Assembly: GCF_013414195.1 (NCBI RefSeq)
Contig: NZ_JAATTV010000006.1
Span: 1 to 64,000, forward strand
Source of the DNA: Psychrobacter sp. BI730
Lineage (GTDB): Bacteria > Pseudomonadota > Gammaproteobacteria > Pseudomonadales > Moraxellaceae
Length of the DNA: 64,000 nucleotides
Reading direction: 5' to 3'
Of this stretch, positions 39,671 to 48,166 are shown piece by piece. Both the position numbers and the translations under genes were made by a program. The notes beneath the pieces were generated by a model. It was given only the letters and a program-made list of their open reading frames with translations, searched no databases and was not told the origin of the DNA. Positions within the stretch are counted from its first letter, which is position 1, and every line of letters begins with the position of its first letter.

Positions 39671-41296
39671 ATGATTGAGTTACAACAAACGTGGATGCTA
39701 CCAGCATTAATTGCAATTCCTTTTATTGCAGGATTGCTATGCTGGGTGGTAGAGCGATTTAATAAACGTCTGCCGCGCTGGATTGCCTTGATCGGTATGA
39801 CGTTGACCTTTGCTTTGTCATTGGTGCTTTGGCAGCAAGGTGATTTTAGCGGTATGAGTAAGCAGGTCATTGCGCCAGATGCTGCCGTGCCTTGGGTAGC
39901 AGAATTTAGTGTGCCGTGGATACCAAGTTTCGGTATTAGCTTTCACTTAGCGCTAGATGGTTTGTCATTGATGATGGTGGCCTTAACAGGGTTGCTTGGT
40001 GTGGCAGCCGTTGCTTGTTCGTGGAATGAGATTCAGCGCCGTGTTGGTTTTTTCCATTTGAACTTGCTATGGAGTTTGGGCGGCGTTATTGGTGTTTTCT
40101 TAGCGATTGACTTGTTCTTATTCTTCTTCTTTTGGGAGATGATGCTGGTTCCTATCTACTTCTTGATCGCCATTTGGGGTCATGATGTGGTTGGCAAAAC
40201 CAAAGAATACGCTGCAACCAAGTTCTTTATCTATACCCAAGCGTCTGGGCTTATCATGCTCATCGGTATTTTGGTATTGGTCATTATCAGCTACGCCCAA
40301 AAAGGGGTAGTGAGCTTTAACTATAATGACTTGCTCGGTACGTCACTTGGCGGCTGGGAATATCCAATCATGCTGTGCTTCTTCATTGGCTTTGCGGTGA
40401 AGTTGCCAATCATTCCTTTCCACGGCTGGTTGCCAGATGCGCATGCGCAGGCACCAACAGCAGGTTCGGTGGATTTGGCAGGGGTGCTCATCAAGACCGC
40501 TGCATATGGTTTGATTCGTTTTGTGTTGCCGCTATTTCCAGCAGCATCACAAGAGTTTGCACCGATAGCGATTACCCTAGGTACGATTGGTATCTTCTAT
40601 GGTGCTTGGCTTGCGTTTATGCAGACCGATATGAAGCGTTTGCTGGCCTATACCAGTATCTCGCATATGGGCTTTGTGGTACTGGCAATCTATGCTGGTA
40701 CATTGCTCAGCTTACAAGGTCTAATGATTCAGATGCTTGCTCATGGCTTGAGCTCAGCCGCACTATTCATTATGGCAGGACAGCTATATGAGCGTCTGCA
40801 TACACGCGATTTGACCTTGATGGGTGGTATGTGGGGACAGTTCCGCTACTACGCACCGATACTGATGTTCTTCTGTGCTGCGTTGCTCGGTATTCCTGGT
40901 ACGGGTAACTTCATTGGCGAGTTCATGATTTTATTTGGCTCATTTGCTCAGTACCCAGTGTTTGTGATTTTTGCAACATTCAGTTTGGTATTAGCAGGTC
41001 TTTATTCACTGATTTTGATTCATCGCGCGTTATTTGGTGAAAACAACATCGCTGCATTGGCAGAGCGAGAGACTAAGTCACATGGCTTACCTGCACGTAA
41101 ACTAAAAGATTTGGGCAAGCGCGAGCTGTCATTACTACTGATATTAGCTGCTGGTTTGGTATGGCTCGGACTGTACCCACAGCCGTTCCTTGATACCTCA
41201 AGTCACGCTATGCAGTGGATCAATAACGCATATATATACAGTCAAGTGACACAGGTAGATGCGTCGCAGCTGCTTGATGTAATGGAGGCACGTTAA
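39671..41296 (+). CDS. nuoM: NADH-quinone oxidoreductase subunit M
   Basis: 541 aa antiporter-like proton pump. The E-containing helix FFFWEMMLVPIYFLIAIWG (about residues 152-170) and the KLPIIPFHGWLPDAHAQAPT motif (about 244-263) identify NuoM. The gap after nuoL is 2 bases. Confidence 0.97.
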   Translation: MIELQQTWMLPALIAIPFIAGLLCWVVERFNKRLPRWIALIGMTLTFALSLVLWQQGDFSGMSKQVIAPDAAVPWVAEFSVPWIPSFGISFHLALDGLSLMMVALTGLLGVAAVACSWNEIQRRVGFFHLNLLWSLGGVIGVFLAIDLFLFFFFWEMMLVPIYFLIAIWGHDVVGKTKEYAATKFFIYTQASGLIMLIGILVLVIISYAQKGVVSFNYNDLLGTSLGGWEYPIMLCFFIGFAVKLPIIPFHGWLPDAHAQAPTAGSVDLAGVLIKTAAYGLIRFVLPLFPAASQEFAPIAITLGTIGIFYGAWLAFMQTDMKRLLAYTSISHMGFVVLAIYAGTLLSLQGLMIQMLAHGLSSAALFIMAGQLYERLHTRDLTLMGGMWGQFRYYAPILMFFCAALLGIPGTGNFIGEFMILFGSFAQYPVFVIFATFSLVLAGLYSLILIHRALFGENNIAALAERETKSHGLPARKLKDLGKRELSLLLILAAGLVWLGLYPQPFLDTSSHAMQWINNAYIYSQVTQVDASQLLDVMEAR

Positions 41297-41299
41297 GTC

Positions 41300-42778
41300 A
41301 TGAATGATATTACGATGAATGATTTGATAGGATTGTTGCCTTACGCGCCGATTATCGCCGTAGTGATTACGGTACTGACGGTTATGATCGCGATTACCTT
41401 TAAACGCTCGCACATGGTCACTGGTACGATTACAGTGGCAGGCTTAAACATTGGTCTATTTACCCTGATCGGTCAGATGATCGGTGTGATTGACAGCGGA
41501 TCTATCGCGCCAAACGCTGAGCAACTATTTGTTATAGATAACTTTGCTCAGTTTAATATGGTGGTGATTTTTATCTGTGCCTTGGCTTGTTGTACGCTGT
41601 CTTATGCGTATCTGGCTAATCTCAAAGATAACAAAGAAGAGCTGTATTTACTCATGCTGCTATCGACCATTGGTGCACTACTCATGGTAAGCGCGCAGCA
41701 TATGGCGTCATTTTTTATGAGCCTAGAGATGCTATCAGTACCGCTATATGGTTTGCTTGCTTATACTTACATGCGCAACCAGTCGCTTGAGTCGGGATTG
41801 AAGTATTTGGTATTGTCGGCGACTGCATCAGCGACATTGCTAATGGGTATGGCCTTTATCTATGCAGAAGTAGGCTCACTAGCATTTAAGCCAATCAGCA
41901 TGGTGCTAGGCAATATCTTTGAGTCGCCACTACTGATATTAGGCGCGGCAATGATGATGTTTGGTATCGCCTTTAAACTCTCGGCTGCTCCTTTCCATAT
42001 GTGGACGCCAGATGTTTATGAAGGTGCACCAGCGCCTATCGCTACCTTTTTAGCATCCGTATCAAAAGTGGCGATGATGGCACTAGCCGTGCGTTTCTTA
42101 ATCGATACTGCTTTGCTAGCATTGCCATCAGTGCAAATGCTATTGATGGTGATGGCAACGTTATCTATCCTGGTAGGTAACTTGTTGGCAGTACGTCAAA
42201 CTAGCCTGAAACGTCTACTCGGTTACTCATCTATAGCCCATATGGGTTATGTGATGATCGTGATTGTCAGCATTGGCTCAGCCGCTGATAGTATCTCTAG
42301 TATGTATATGGCGGTTTATGCCTTTACCTCTATCGGTGCCTTTGGTGTAGTGACATTGATGTCGAGTCCGTATCGCTTATCTGGTGAAGCCAATGAGCTG
42401 ACGCATTATCAAGGGCTATTCTGGCGTCGTCCAGTATTGACTGCTGTGATGACTATCATGATGTTGTCATTGGCTGGTATTCCGTTGACGGCAGGCTTTA
42501 TCACTAAGCTATTTGCTATCTTAGCTGCGGTACAAGGCACCAACTGGTTCTTGGCTGCGATGATTATCTTGGGTAGTGCGATTGGTCTATTCTACTACTT
42601 ACGTGTGTTACTCACGCTGTTCAAACGTCCTAAGCAGTTCATCGAGTTTGACGTGTCTGGACAATGGGGTATTCGTACTGGTGGTATCATGGTCATTGCT
42701 GTGACGGCGATTATTCTATTCTTTGGTATCTTGCCAAATAGTATGATTGAGTGGGCAAGTTTGGCTCGCATTTGGTAA
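41300..42778 (+). CDS. nuoN: NADH-quinone oxidoreductase subunit N
   Basis: 492 aa antiporter-like subunit, the last of the operon. The glutamate helix FFMSLEMLSVPLYGLLAY (about 139-156) and the KLSAAPFHMWTPDVYEGAPAP motif (about 228-248) identify NuoN. It begins 4 bases after nuoM; an alternative ATG is at residue 6. A strong terminator follows at 42842. Confidence 0.97.
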   Translation: MNDITMNDLIGLLPYAPIIAVVITVLTVMIAITFKRSHMVTGTITVAGLNIGLFTLIGQMIGVIDSGSIAPNAEQLFVIDNFAQFNMVVIFICALACCTLSYAYLANLKDNKEELYLLMLLSTIGALLMVSAQHMASFFMSLEMLSVPLYGLLAYTYMRNQSLESGLKYLVLSATASATLLMGMAFIYAEVGSLAFKPISMVLGNIFESPLLILGAAMMMFGIAFKLSAAPFHMWTPDVYEGAPAPIATFLASVSKVAMMALAVRFLIDTALLALPSVQMLLMVMATLSILVGNLLAVRQTSLKRLLGYSSIAHMGYVMIVIVSIGSAADSISSMYMAVYAFTSIGAFGVVTLMSSPYRLSGEANELTHYQGLFWRRPVLTAVMTIMMLSLAGIPLTAGFITKLFAILAAVQGTNWFLAAMIILGSAIGLFYYLRVLLTLFKRPKQFIEFDVSGQWGIRTGGIMVIAVTAIILFFGILPNSMIEWASLARIW

Positions 42779-42841
42779 TGCCGCTGAGTCAATACAACAG
42801 ATAAGTCGCTGCGATCTATCTGTTGTTACGGTTAAAAAACC

Positions 42842-42883
42842 AAGATGCGCCAGCTTTATGATAAGCTTGGCGCATCTTTTTTT
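42842..42883 (+). terminator. terminator of the nuo operon
   Basis: aagatgcgcc (42842-42851) pairs with ggcgcatctt (42869-42878), and an inner stem agctt/aagct (42852-42856 with 42863-42867) extends it with one bulged base. Seven Ts follow. Confidence 0.9.
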
Positions 42884-42972
42884 ATGCTTACCTTTTAATG
42901 GTTATGTATTTTTTGCCTATAAAAGGTATCTTATAAAAATACAGTTTAATAAAGTATAAGTGACGAATAATT

Positions 42973-43800
42973 ATGAGTGATAATATCCAAACAGTAACGG
43001 TGCTCAGTAAAACTACATGGACGCCAAATTTATTTAGCTTTACCGTCAGCCGTCCCGATAGTTTTAAGTTTACAGCGGGGCAGTTTGTACGCTTGGGCGT
43101 CAATCCTAGTCAATTAAAGTATTATCAACAGACTGGTGCAAGTGATGAAACTGCTGATACCGCATTGAATGAAGATGTCTTTCGCGCGTATTCGATTGTC
43201 TCTTCACCGTTTGATGAGGTGATAGAGTTCTTCTCTATTGTGATACCGGATGGTGCATTTACCTCGCAATTGCAGCATTTACAAGTGGGTGATGAGCTAC
43301 TGCTTAATACCATGCCATTTGGGTTTTTGACTTTAGCACGTTACCAAAAACCATTGCCAAAAGATTTATGGCTGCTAGCAACAGGGACTGGTTTAGCACC
43401 GTTTTTGTCGATGCTACAAGATTTAAAGACATGGGAAGATTACGAGCACATTGTATTGGCTTATAGTGCCCGCTCGCTCGATGAACTTGCTTACGTTGAG
43501 AAAATCGAAAGCCTACAAGAAGACTTCGGCACGCTGGTTGATAATCCAGCAAAGCTTATCTTTATCCCAATCGTCACTCGTGAGCCTGTCGAAGGTGCAT
43601 TGTCAGAACGTCTGCCGAAGCTACTGCTAGAGGGTACGTTACAAGCGCGCGCAGGTATCGCATTAGATATTGATAGTACGCATGTCATGCTATGCGGTAA
43701 TCCAGATATGGTAGAAGATACCAAAGAAGCATTAAAGACATTGGGACTGGTAATGAATCGTCGCGGTGAGGGTAATATTGCCGTAGAGAACTACTGGTAG
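42973..43800 (+). CDS. fpr: ferredoxin-NADP reductase (FPR family)
   Basis: 275 aa flavoprotein that exchanges electrons between NADPH and ferredoxin or flavodoxin; bacterial Fpr supports redox balance and Fe-S repair. The FAD motif RAYSIVSSP is near residue 72 and the NADP motif GTGLAPF is near 138; the CGNPDM loop and the C-terminal aromatic VENYW complete the fold. A 20-residue insertion (residues about 45-68, Gln/Thr/Asp-rich) is unusual. It has its own promoter region after the nuo terminator and its own terminator. Confidence 0.93.
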   Translation: MSDNIQTVTVLSKTTWTPNLFSFTVSRPDSFKFTAGQFVRLGVNPSQLKYYQQTGASDETADTALNEDVFRAYSIVSSPFDEVIEFFSIVIPDGAFTSQLQHLQVGDELLLNTMPFGFLTLARYQKPLPKDLWLLATGTGLAPFLSMLQDLKTWEDYEHIVLAYSARSLDELAYVEKIESLQEDFGTLVDNPAKLIFIPIVTREPVEGALSERLPKLLLEGTLQARAGIALDIDSTHVMLCGNPDMVEDTKEALKTLGLVMNRRGEGNIAVENYW

Positions 43801-43814
43801 TTATCGACTTTAAT

Positions 43815-43867
43815 AAAAAAACGCTGTATCTATAAGGCCAATAACCTTTAAGATGCAGCGTTTTTTT
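43815..43867. terminator. bidirectional terminator after fpr
   Basis: Arms 43815-43831 and 43851-43867 pair over 17 bp with one G-T wobble (aaaaaaacgctg/cagcgttttttt at the base). It sits between convergent genes. Confidence 0.88.
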
Positions 43868-43888
43868 ATGGGATAAAACATTAGCGAC

Positions 43889-44695
43889 TTACTCTTGACT
43901 TGGCTCAGTCGCATCGTCTACAGGGTTAATAGGGCCTTGCATCAATTCAGGATCATCATCATCACCGATGATATCTTCGTTACTGCTGGCCGCCAGTAAA
44001 TCACGATAGTTGATTTGAGCCTTCAAAATCATTTGCTCTTCTTCTAGCTCGCCATAATTTATCTGCACCTTATACAAGGTACTCATAATTTTTTTGTTGT
44101 TTTTTAACCAACGATGGATATCGAGATAAATCACTTCGTCTTTTGCGCGAGCAATATTGACGTACGACAGAATAAAGCCTAAAGGGTCTTTTTTGAGGAC
44201 GCTATGATAAAACCAAACCGCCAGTTTGACGCCTTGGCGTTTCACGAAAGATTCGCAGCGCAGATTTAATATATCGGTATAAGTTTGCTGACCAAACACA
44301 AAGCGCTGCACATTGCGATCGAGTTGGACGTGAACTAAGCTAAAGTTACTTGCCACCTCGGCATAGATGCCGCCTGCATTGACAGTGCAGTACAAACGAA
44401 ACCAATCCTCATGCATCTCGACACGTAGCTCTAAAATGGCTTTTACATTGTCGGTGACGAATTTTTGTAGTGCATCATTAACGTAAGTCTGTGCCACTGG
44501 CAATGACAACTCATCTTCGAACTTGTCCGTCGTCTTATTATAGATATCTTTAACCGATTGGGCGATACGCTCCCAACCACTGCCGAATGACTCGTCAAAA
44601 CGATAGCCAATACTCTCGAAGAACTCATCAAAATTGTCTGAATTATTCACGTTATCAAAGTCACTCAAACTTATTATCCTTATAGGGCGCGTCAT
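43889..44695 (-). CDS. hypothetical protein, 268 aa, acidic tail
   Basis: I do not recognise this protein. It lacks a signal peptide and clear membrane helices. The middle (residues about 90-200) has alternating hydrophobic and aromatic strands and helices, for example WFRLYCTVNAGGIYAEV and WFYHSVLKKDPLGFILSY. The last 35 residues are very acidic (EDIIGDDDDPELMQ). Its base composition matches its neighbours, so it is likely a conserved soluble protein of this group and not a recent arrival. It is the only gene in a 900-base stretch between a terminator and the tonB-like spacer. Confidence 0.7.
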   Translation of the reverse strand: MTRPIRIISLSDFDNVNNSDNFDEFFESIGYRFDESFGSGWERIAQSVKDIYNKTTDKFEDELSLPVAQTYVNDALQKFVTDNVKAILELRVEMHEDWFRLYCTVNAGGIYAEVASNFSLVHVQLDRNVQRFVFGQQTYTDILNLRCESFVKRQGVKLAVWFYHSVLKKDPLGFILSYVNIARAKDEVIYLDIHRWLKNNKKIMSTLYKVQINYGELEEEQMILKAQINYRDLLAASSNEDIIGDDDDPELMQGPINPVDDATEPSQE

Positions 44696-45249
44696 TCAAT
44701 CGGTGACGTAAAAATGGCTAAACAAACTTTGCAGGCTATCATTGATTTAAACGAAAGCTAATCATATATAATTTCTGAATATCTACGACCATTAGTAATT
44801 TTTATACTGATAGGTAGCAAAAGCGAAAAACTGACCTCTGATACTAGTGAACAGTAAATCCGCACTTACTGTGCTGCTCGATAATCTGCCGTGCCTAATC
44901 AACACGATGCACAGTTCTGATTGTTGCAAAGTATCGTGCTACTAATGCTATTATGCTAAAGCAGTATATAACAAATACAGTGGCTTCAAAATGAACACAT
45001 GCGTTTTATAGCAATTCATTTGGTATAGACAGTGTTTCGTCTGCCTTATATATTCTCAAATGCATGTTTTTCAATCAGCGGATAAGGTTACCAATACTGT
45101 ATGGCAAATGTCAAAATGCCGTCTCAGTGCTTATACTGGCGACATAATTCTATGTCATGTTATGATAGCGCCAGTATAAATCATGCCCATCGTTACAACA
45201 CTTGTTAAATAGTGCTTTGTACTGATGTGCTCACAAGCTGAGATTCATT
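44696..45249. other. 554-bp spacer upstream of the tonB-like gene
   Basis: AT-rich divergent spacer with no coding frame that I can support. Near its right end lies the inverted repeat at 45131-45179. It should contain the promoters of the flanking genes, but no clear -10/-35 pair was identified. Confidence 0.5.
45131..45179. repeat. 11-bp inverted repeat upstream of the tonB-like gene
   Basis: ttatactggcg (45131-45141) and cgccagtataa (45169-45179) are perfect reverse complements around 27 bases, with a nested gacata/tatgtc stem inside. It ends 70 bases before the GTG start. It lacks a T-run, so an operator or 5'-leader hairpin is more likely than a terminator. Confidence 0.45.
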
Positions 45250-46137
45250 GTGGCCTATATAAAAGACTCACAGAGCTATCATTTTTCCGCGCAAGCGCCC
45301 AAGCGCGATATAAGCTTGCCTGTTGCTATTGTTATTGCAGTGGCTGTTCATGTGCTGATTATTTTCGGAATTAGCTTTTCTATGGGAAAAGACCCAGCTG
45401 CTATGATGCAAGATGTGGCAAAGGCGCTGACCGACAATATGCAGCCCAATGAAGATGCACACTTTATTGCCAATGCTTCACAAGAGGGCGGCGGTACAAT
45501 AGAAGAGCAGCTCAGACAAGAGAACAATCAGCTAAGTGCAATGTCTGCTGAGCAAATGAGTGAGACTCAAGACATCGTTAATTTACAGCGTAAAGTACGT
45601 CAGCAGCGTTATCAAGAGAGTTATCTGCGTACGACGTTAAGTTGGCGTCAGGCCACTGTAGAGTCGGATAATGACAGCGAGCAAGCGCAAGATGATGCAA
45701 TGGCGCAAGAAGAGCGGCTACGTAAGCAGATTGCCACCTTAGAAGCTCAGCTATCTCAGCGTCAGCAGGTCTACGCAACCAAATCCAAAGTCGTGACGAT
45801 GGATAGTAATTCGACCACACGGGGTGCGGCAGCAGACTATATCAATACATTCCGTGAGCATGTCGAGCGAGTGGGCAACTTGCATTATCCCGTACAAGCG
45901 CGTGCTCAAGGCATTACGGGTGAAGTACGGCTAATGGTTATCATCAGTAACGACGGCAATATCAAAGCCATTCGACTGCTTGAAAGCTCGAACTCTACGA
46001 TATTGGATGAAGCGGCCAAGCAGTCGGTACGACAAGCTGCACCCTTTGGTAAATTCACCGAAGACATGAACGATATCGTCGAGCTGCGCTTGATACGTAC
46101 TTACCGCTATAGTGATACAGTCGAAGTAACGTACTAA
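45250..46137 (+). CDS. TonB-family energy transducer with coiled-coil linker
   Basis: 295 aa. A single N-terminal membrane helix (about 22-44) carries H34, the position of the conserved TonB membrane His. The C-terminal 90 residues are a TonB C-terminal domain (YPVQARAQGITGEVRLMV, near residue 215). TonB couples the proton motive force through ExbB-ExbD to outer-membrane transporters. The usual Pro-rich linker is replaced by a Gln/Glu/Arg-rich coiled coil (about 85-180). The start is GTG at 45250, since no suitable ATG lies before the membrane helix. No exbB or exbD is nearby, so it may be an alternative TonB with an envelope role. Confidence 0.82.
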   Translation: MAYIKDSQSYHFSAQAPKRDISLPVAIVIAVAVHVLIIFGISFSMGKDPAAMMQDVAKALTDNMQPNEDAHFIANASQEGGGTIEEQLRQENNQLSAMSAEQMSETQDIVNLQRKVRQQRYQESYLRTTLSWRQATVESDNDSEQAQDDAMAQEERLRKQIATLEAQLSQRQQVYATKSKVVTMDSNSTTRGAAADYINTFREHVERVGNLHYPVQARAQGITGEVRLMVIISNDGNIKAIRLLESSNSTILDEAAKQSVRQAAPFGKFTEDMNDIVELRLIRTYRYSDTVEVTY

Positions 46138-46152
46138 GGTTAATGTATTCAT

Positions 46153-46239
46153 GCACTAAGAAGATAGGTGCTAAGAAGACAAGCACTAAGAAAAAAGCTA
46201 CTGAAATTAAAGTTACTGAAAAAATGTCACTGAAAACAC
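46153..46239. repeat. six degenerate 14-15-bp tandem repeats
   Basis: Units starting gcactaagaagatag (46153), gtgctaagaagacaa (46168), gcactaag (46183), gctactgaaa (46197), gttactgaaa (46212) and gtcactgaaa (46226) run end to end between the tonB-like gene and mscS. They drift stepwise from ctaag to ctgaa, as expected of old slippage. Confidence 0.75.
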
Positions 46240-46327
46240 AACTGTTAAGAATGATGCTTAACGCACCATTTTTTATCATTACAGATACCCAAGTTCATAA
46301 CACACAGCTATAAAATAAAGAGTCAGT

Positions 46328-47203
46328 ATGGAATTTTTAGGTTTTACCGTCGATGTCGCTACCTTAACGAGCAATGCCCTAGAGTTGGTCATTAAAGTCG
46401 CTTTAGCAATACTTATATTTATCGTTGGACGTTGGCTTGCCAAAAAGGCAGTCGCTTTTTCCGATCGCTTGATGACGCGTAGCCATCTGGATGAGACAGT
46501 TGCTAGTTTTTTAAGTCGCCTATTGTATGGCGTGCTACTGGTCGTAGTGATTTTAGCTGCACTTAGCAAAGTCGGTGTACAGACTACGTCGGTCGTCGCA
46601 ATCTTAGGTGGTGCCGCTGTTGCCGTTGGTTTGTCACTAAAAGACCAGTTATCAAATTTTGCCGCTGGTATTATGATTGTGACGTTTCGCCCGTTTGTAC
46701 GCGGCGATTACGTACAGATTAGTAGCTACACAGGTACAGTGACAGAGATTACCTTGGTTAATACCCATCTGACGACCATTAACAATCACGATATCATCAT
46801 TCCTAATAGCGATATCACGACTTCACCTGTGGTCAATTATACAGCGCTACCCAATCGCCGCGTCGATATCACTGTCGGTATTGGCTATGATGCTGATATC
46901 AAAACGGCTAAAGACGTGATGTTAAGTCTGGCAAGAAATAACCCATTGGCTTTTACTGATCCTGAGCCTATCGTGCGAGTGACCAATCTAGGCGATAACT
47001 CAGTAGATCTTACCTTAAACGTTTGGACAACCAATGCCGACTGGTGGTCGATGCAATGCGAGCTATTGGAGCAATTCAAGCAAGCTTTAGATGATGAGAA
47101 AATCGAGATTCCATTCCCGCAGCGCAGTGTCCATGTTAAAGGCTTAGACCATATGATCAACCAAATGGGTCAAGCGCAAAAGCTACCATTAACTAAAGAT
47201 TAA
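46328..47203 (+). CDS. mscS: small-conductance mechanosensitive channel MscS
   Basis: 291 aa, close to E. coli MscS (286). Three membrane helices fill residues 10-130. The pore helix is GGAAVAVGLSLKDQLSNFAAG (about 95-115), Gly/Ala-rich as in MscS, followed by the cytoplasmic beta and alpha-beta domains with VEITL-like strands and the FPQRSVH ending. It opens on hypo-osmotic shock to release solutes. It is convergent with ybeY. Confidence 0.95.
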   Translation: MEFLGFTVDVATLTSNALELVIKVALAILIFIVGRWLAKKAVAFSDRLMTRSHLDETVASFLSRLLYGVLLVVVILAALSKVGVQTTSVVAILGGAAVAVGLSLKDQLSNFAAGIMIVTFRPFVRGDYVQISSYTGTVTEITLVNTHLTTINNHDIIIPNSDITTSPVVNYTALPNRRVDITVGIGYDADIKTAKDVMLSLARNNPLAFTDPEPIVRVTNLGDNSVDLTLNVWTTNADWWSMQCELLEQFKQALDDEKIEIPFPQRSVHVKGLDHMINQMGQAQKLPLTKD

Positions 47204-47252
47204 TGAGTAGCTGCCTAATAGTTAGAAGGCTGTTTAATAAAGCAGTGCTAGT

Positions 47253-47852
47253 TTAGACATAAGGGTTTGGTAGGTTTAGGCCTGCCAATATCTCAATTTC
47301 AAAGTACTCCATCTCATCTTGCTCAGCTTGTCCGAGCTCATGATCAAACCCCAGTAGGTGTAGCACGCCATGCACTAGCAAATGGCTGATGTGCTGCGCC
47401 ACGGTTTTGTCCTGTTCAGCCGCTTCACGTACCATCACTTCATGACAGATAATCAGCTCTCCAAGAGGCAATGTTGGCATCAGCTCAATGACGGCAGCAG
47501 GCAATTCGCTTGGATAAGACAAAATGTTGGTCGCATAGTCCTTGCCGCGTGCTTCTAGATTTAAAGCACGGCCTTCGACGTCATCAGTGATATATATATC
47601 TAGTGTTTTAGACTTTTCTTGCCACAGCTCAGGATCAATATCTGCAAAATAGGGTAGGGTCAGACCATTATTAATACGACCATTTATATAATCTAAAGTC
47701 GCCATCATGACTGTTAGTAAATGCTCGCGATTATAAAAAGTATCTAATACTTCGTCATCAATACTGTCGGTCGCACTGATATCAAGTGCTGCTAAGCTGG
47801 CATGGTTGCTAGCGATCTTGTCGTCAAAATTAGTATTGTCAGGTTGGCTCAT
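47253..47852 (-). CDS. ybeY: endoribonuclease YbeY
   Basis: 199 aa; E. coli YbeY has 155. The zinc motif HGxLHxxGxDH is visible with H161, H165 and H171 (LVHGVLHLLGFDH). YbeY acts in rRNA 3' maturation and ribosome quality control. The first 40 residues are an extra acidic N-terminal extension. It is next to phoH, as in many bacteria, but a terminator at 48079-48109 lies between them, so it probably has its own promoter. Confidence 0.94.
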   Translation of the reverse strand: MSQPDNTNFDDKIASNHASLAALDISATDSIDDEVLDTFYNREHLLTVMMATLDYINGRINNGLTLPYFADIDPELWQEKSKTLDIYITDDVEGRALNLEARGKDYATNILSYPSELPAAVIELMPTLPLGELIICHEVMVREAAEQDKTVAQHISHLLVHGVLHLLGFDHELGQAEQDEMEYFEIEILAGLNLPNPYV

Positions 47853-48166
47853 ATTGCTGTCCTTTTTATTATAAATGTGTTTCTAATGCTGCATCGTCTA
47901 GGTGATTTATTTGCCAGTTTTTTACTATAAAAGTAGTTCAATCACTGTTTATCTTATCGCTAAATTTTTGGCTAATAAATAGAGACCAATGTATAAAATG
48001 TATAAAGGCTACTATAGCTAAGTTACTGGTGGGCGACTAGTAGCGAAAGAGCTAAATTCAATAAACTGTCGGTAAGAAAAAACCGGACTACTTTTAGTAA
48101 TCCGGTTTTCTTATGCAAGATAAATGCTTATAGCAAATGACTGTAATTCAGTGATTAGCTTGATTA
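47853..48166. other. 314-bp spacer between phoH and ybeY
   Basis: Contains the phoH terminator; beyond that no gene or element was seen. Any ybeY promoter lies in 47853-48078. Confidence 0.5.
48079..48109 (-). terminator. terminator after phoH
   Basis: aaaaccgga (48079-48087) pairs with tccggtttt (48101-48109) around a 13-base loop. On the minus strand it is followed by a T tract (A run at 48077-48080), so it acts on phoH. Confidence 0.75.

Noticed and set aside
40375..40791. 138-aa frame overlapping nuoM in another frame
   Set aside because: Its Cys/Arg/Trp-rich composition is that of a shifted reading of a membrane protein gene; no motif or start signal supports it.
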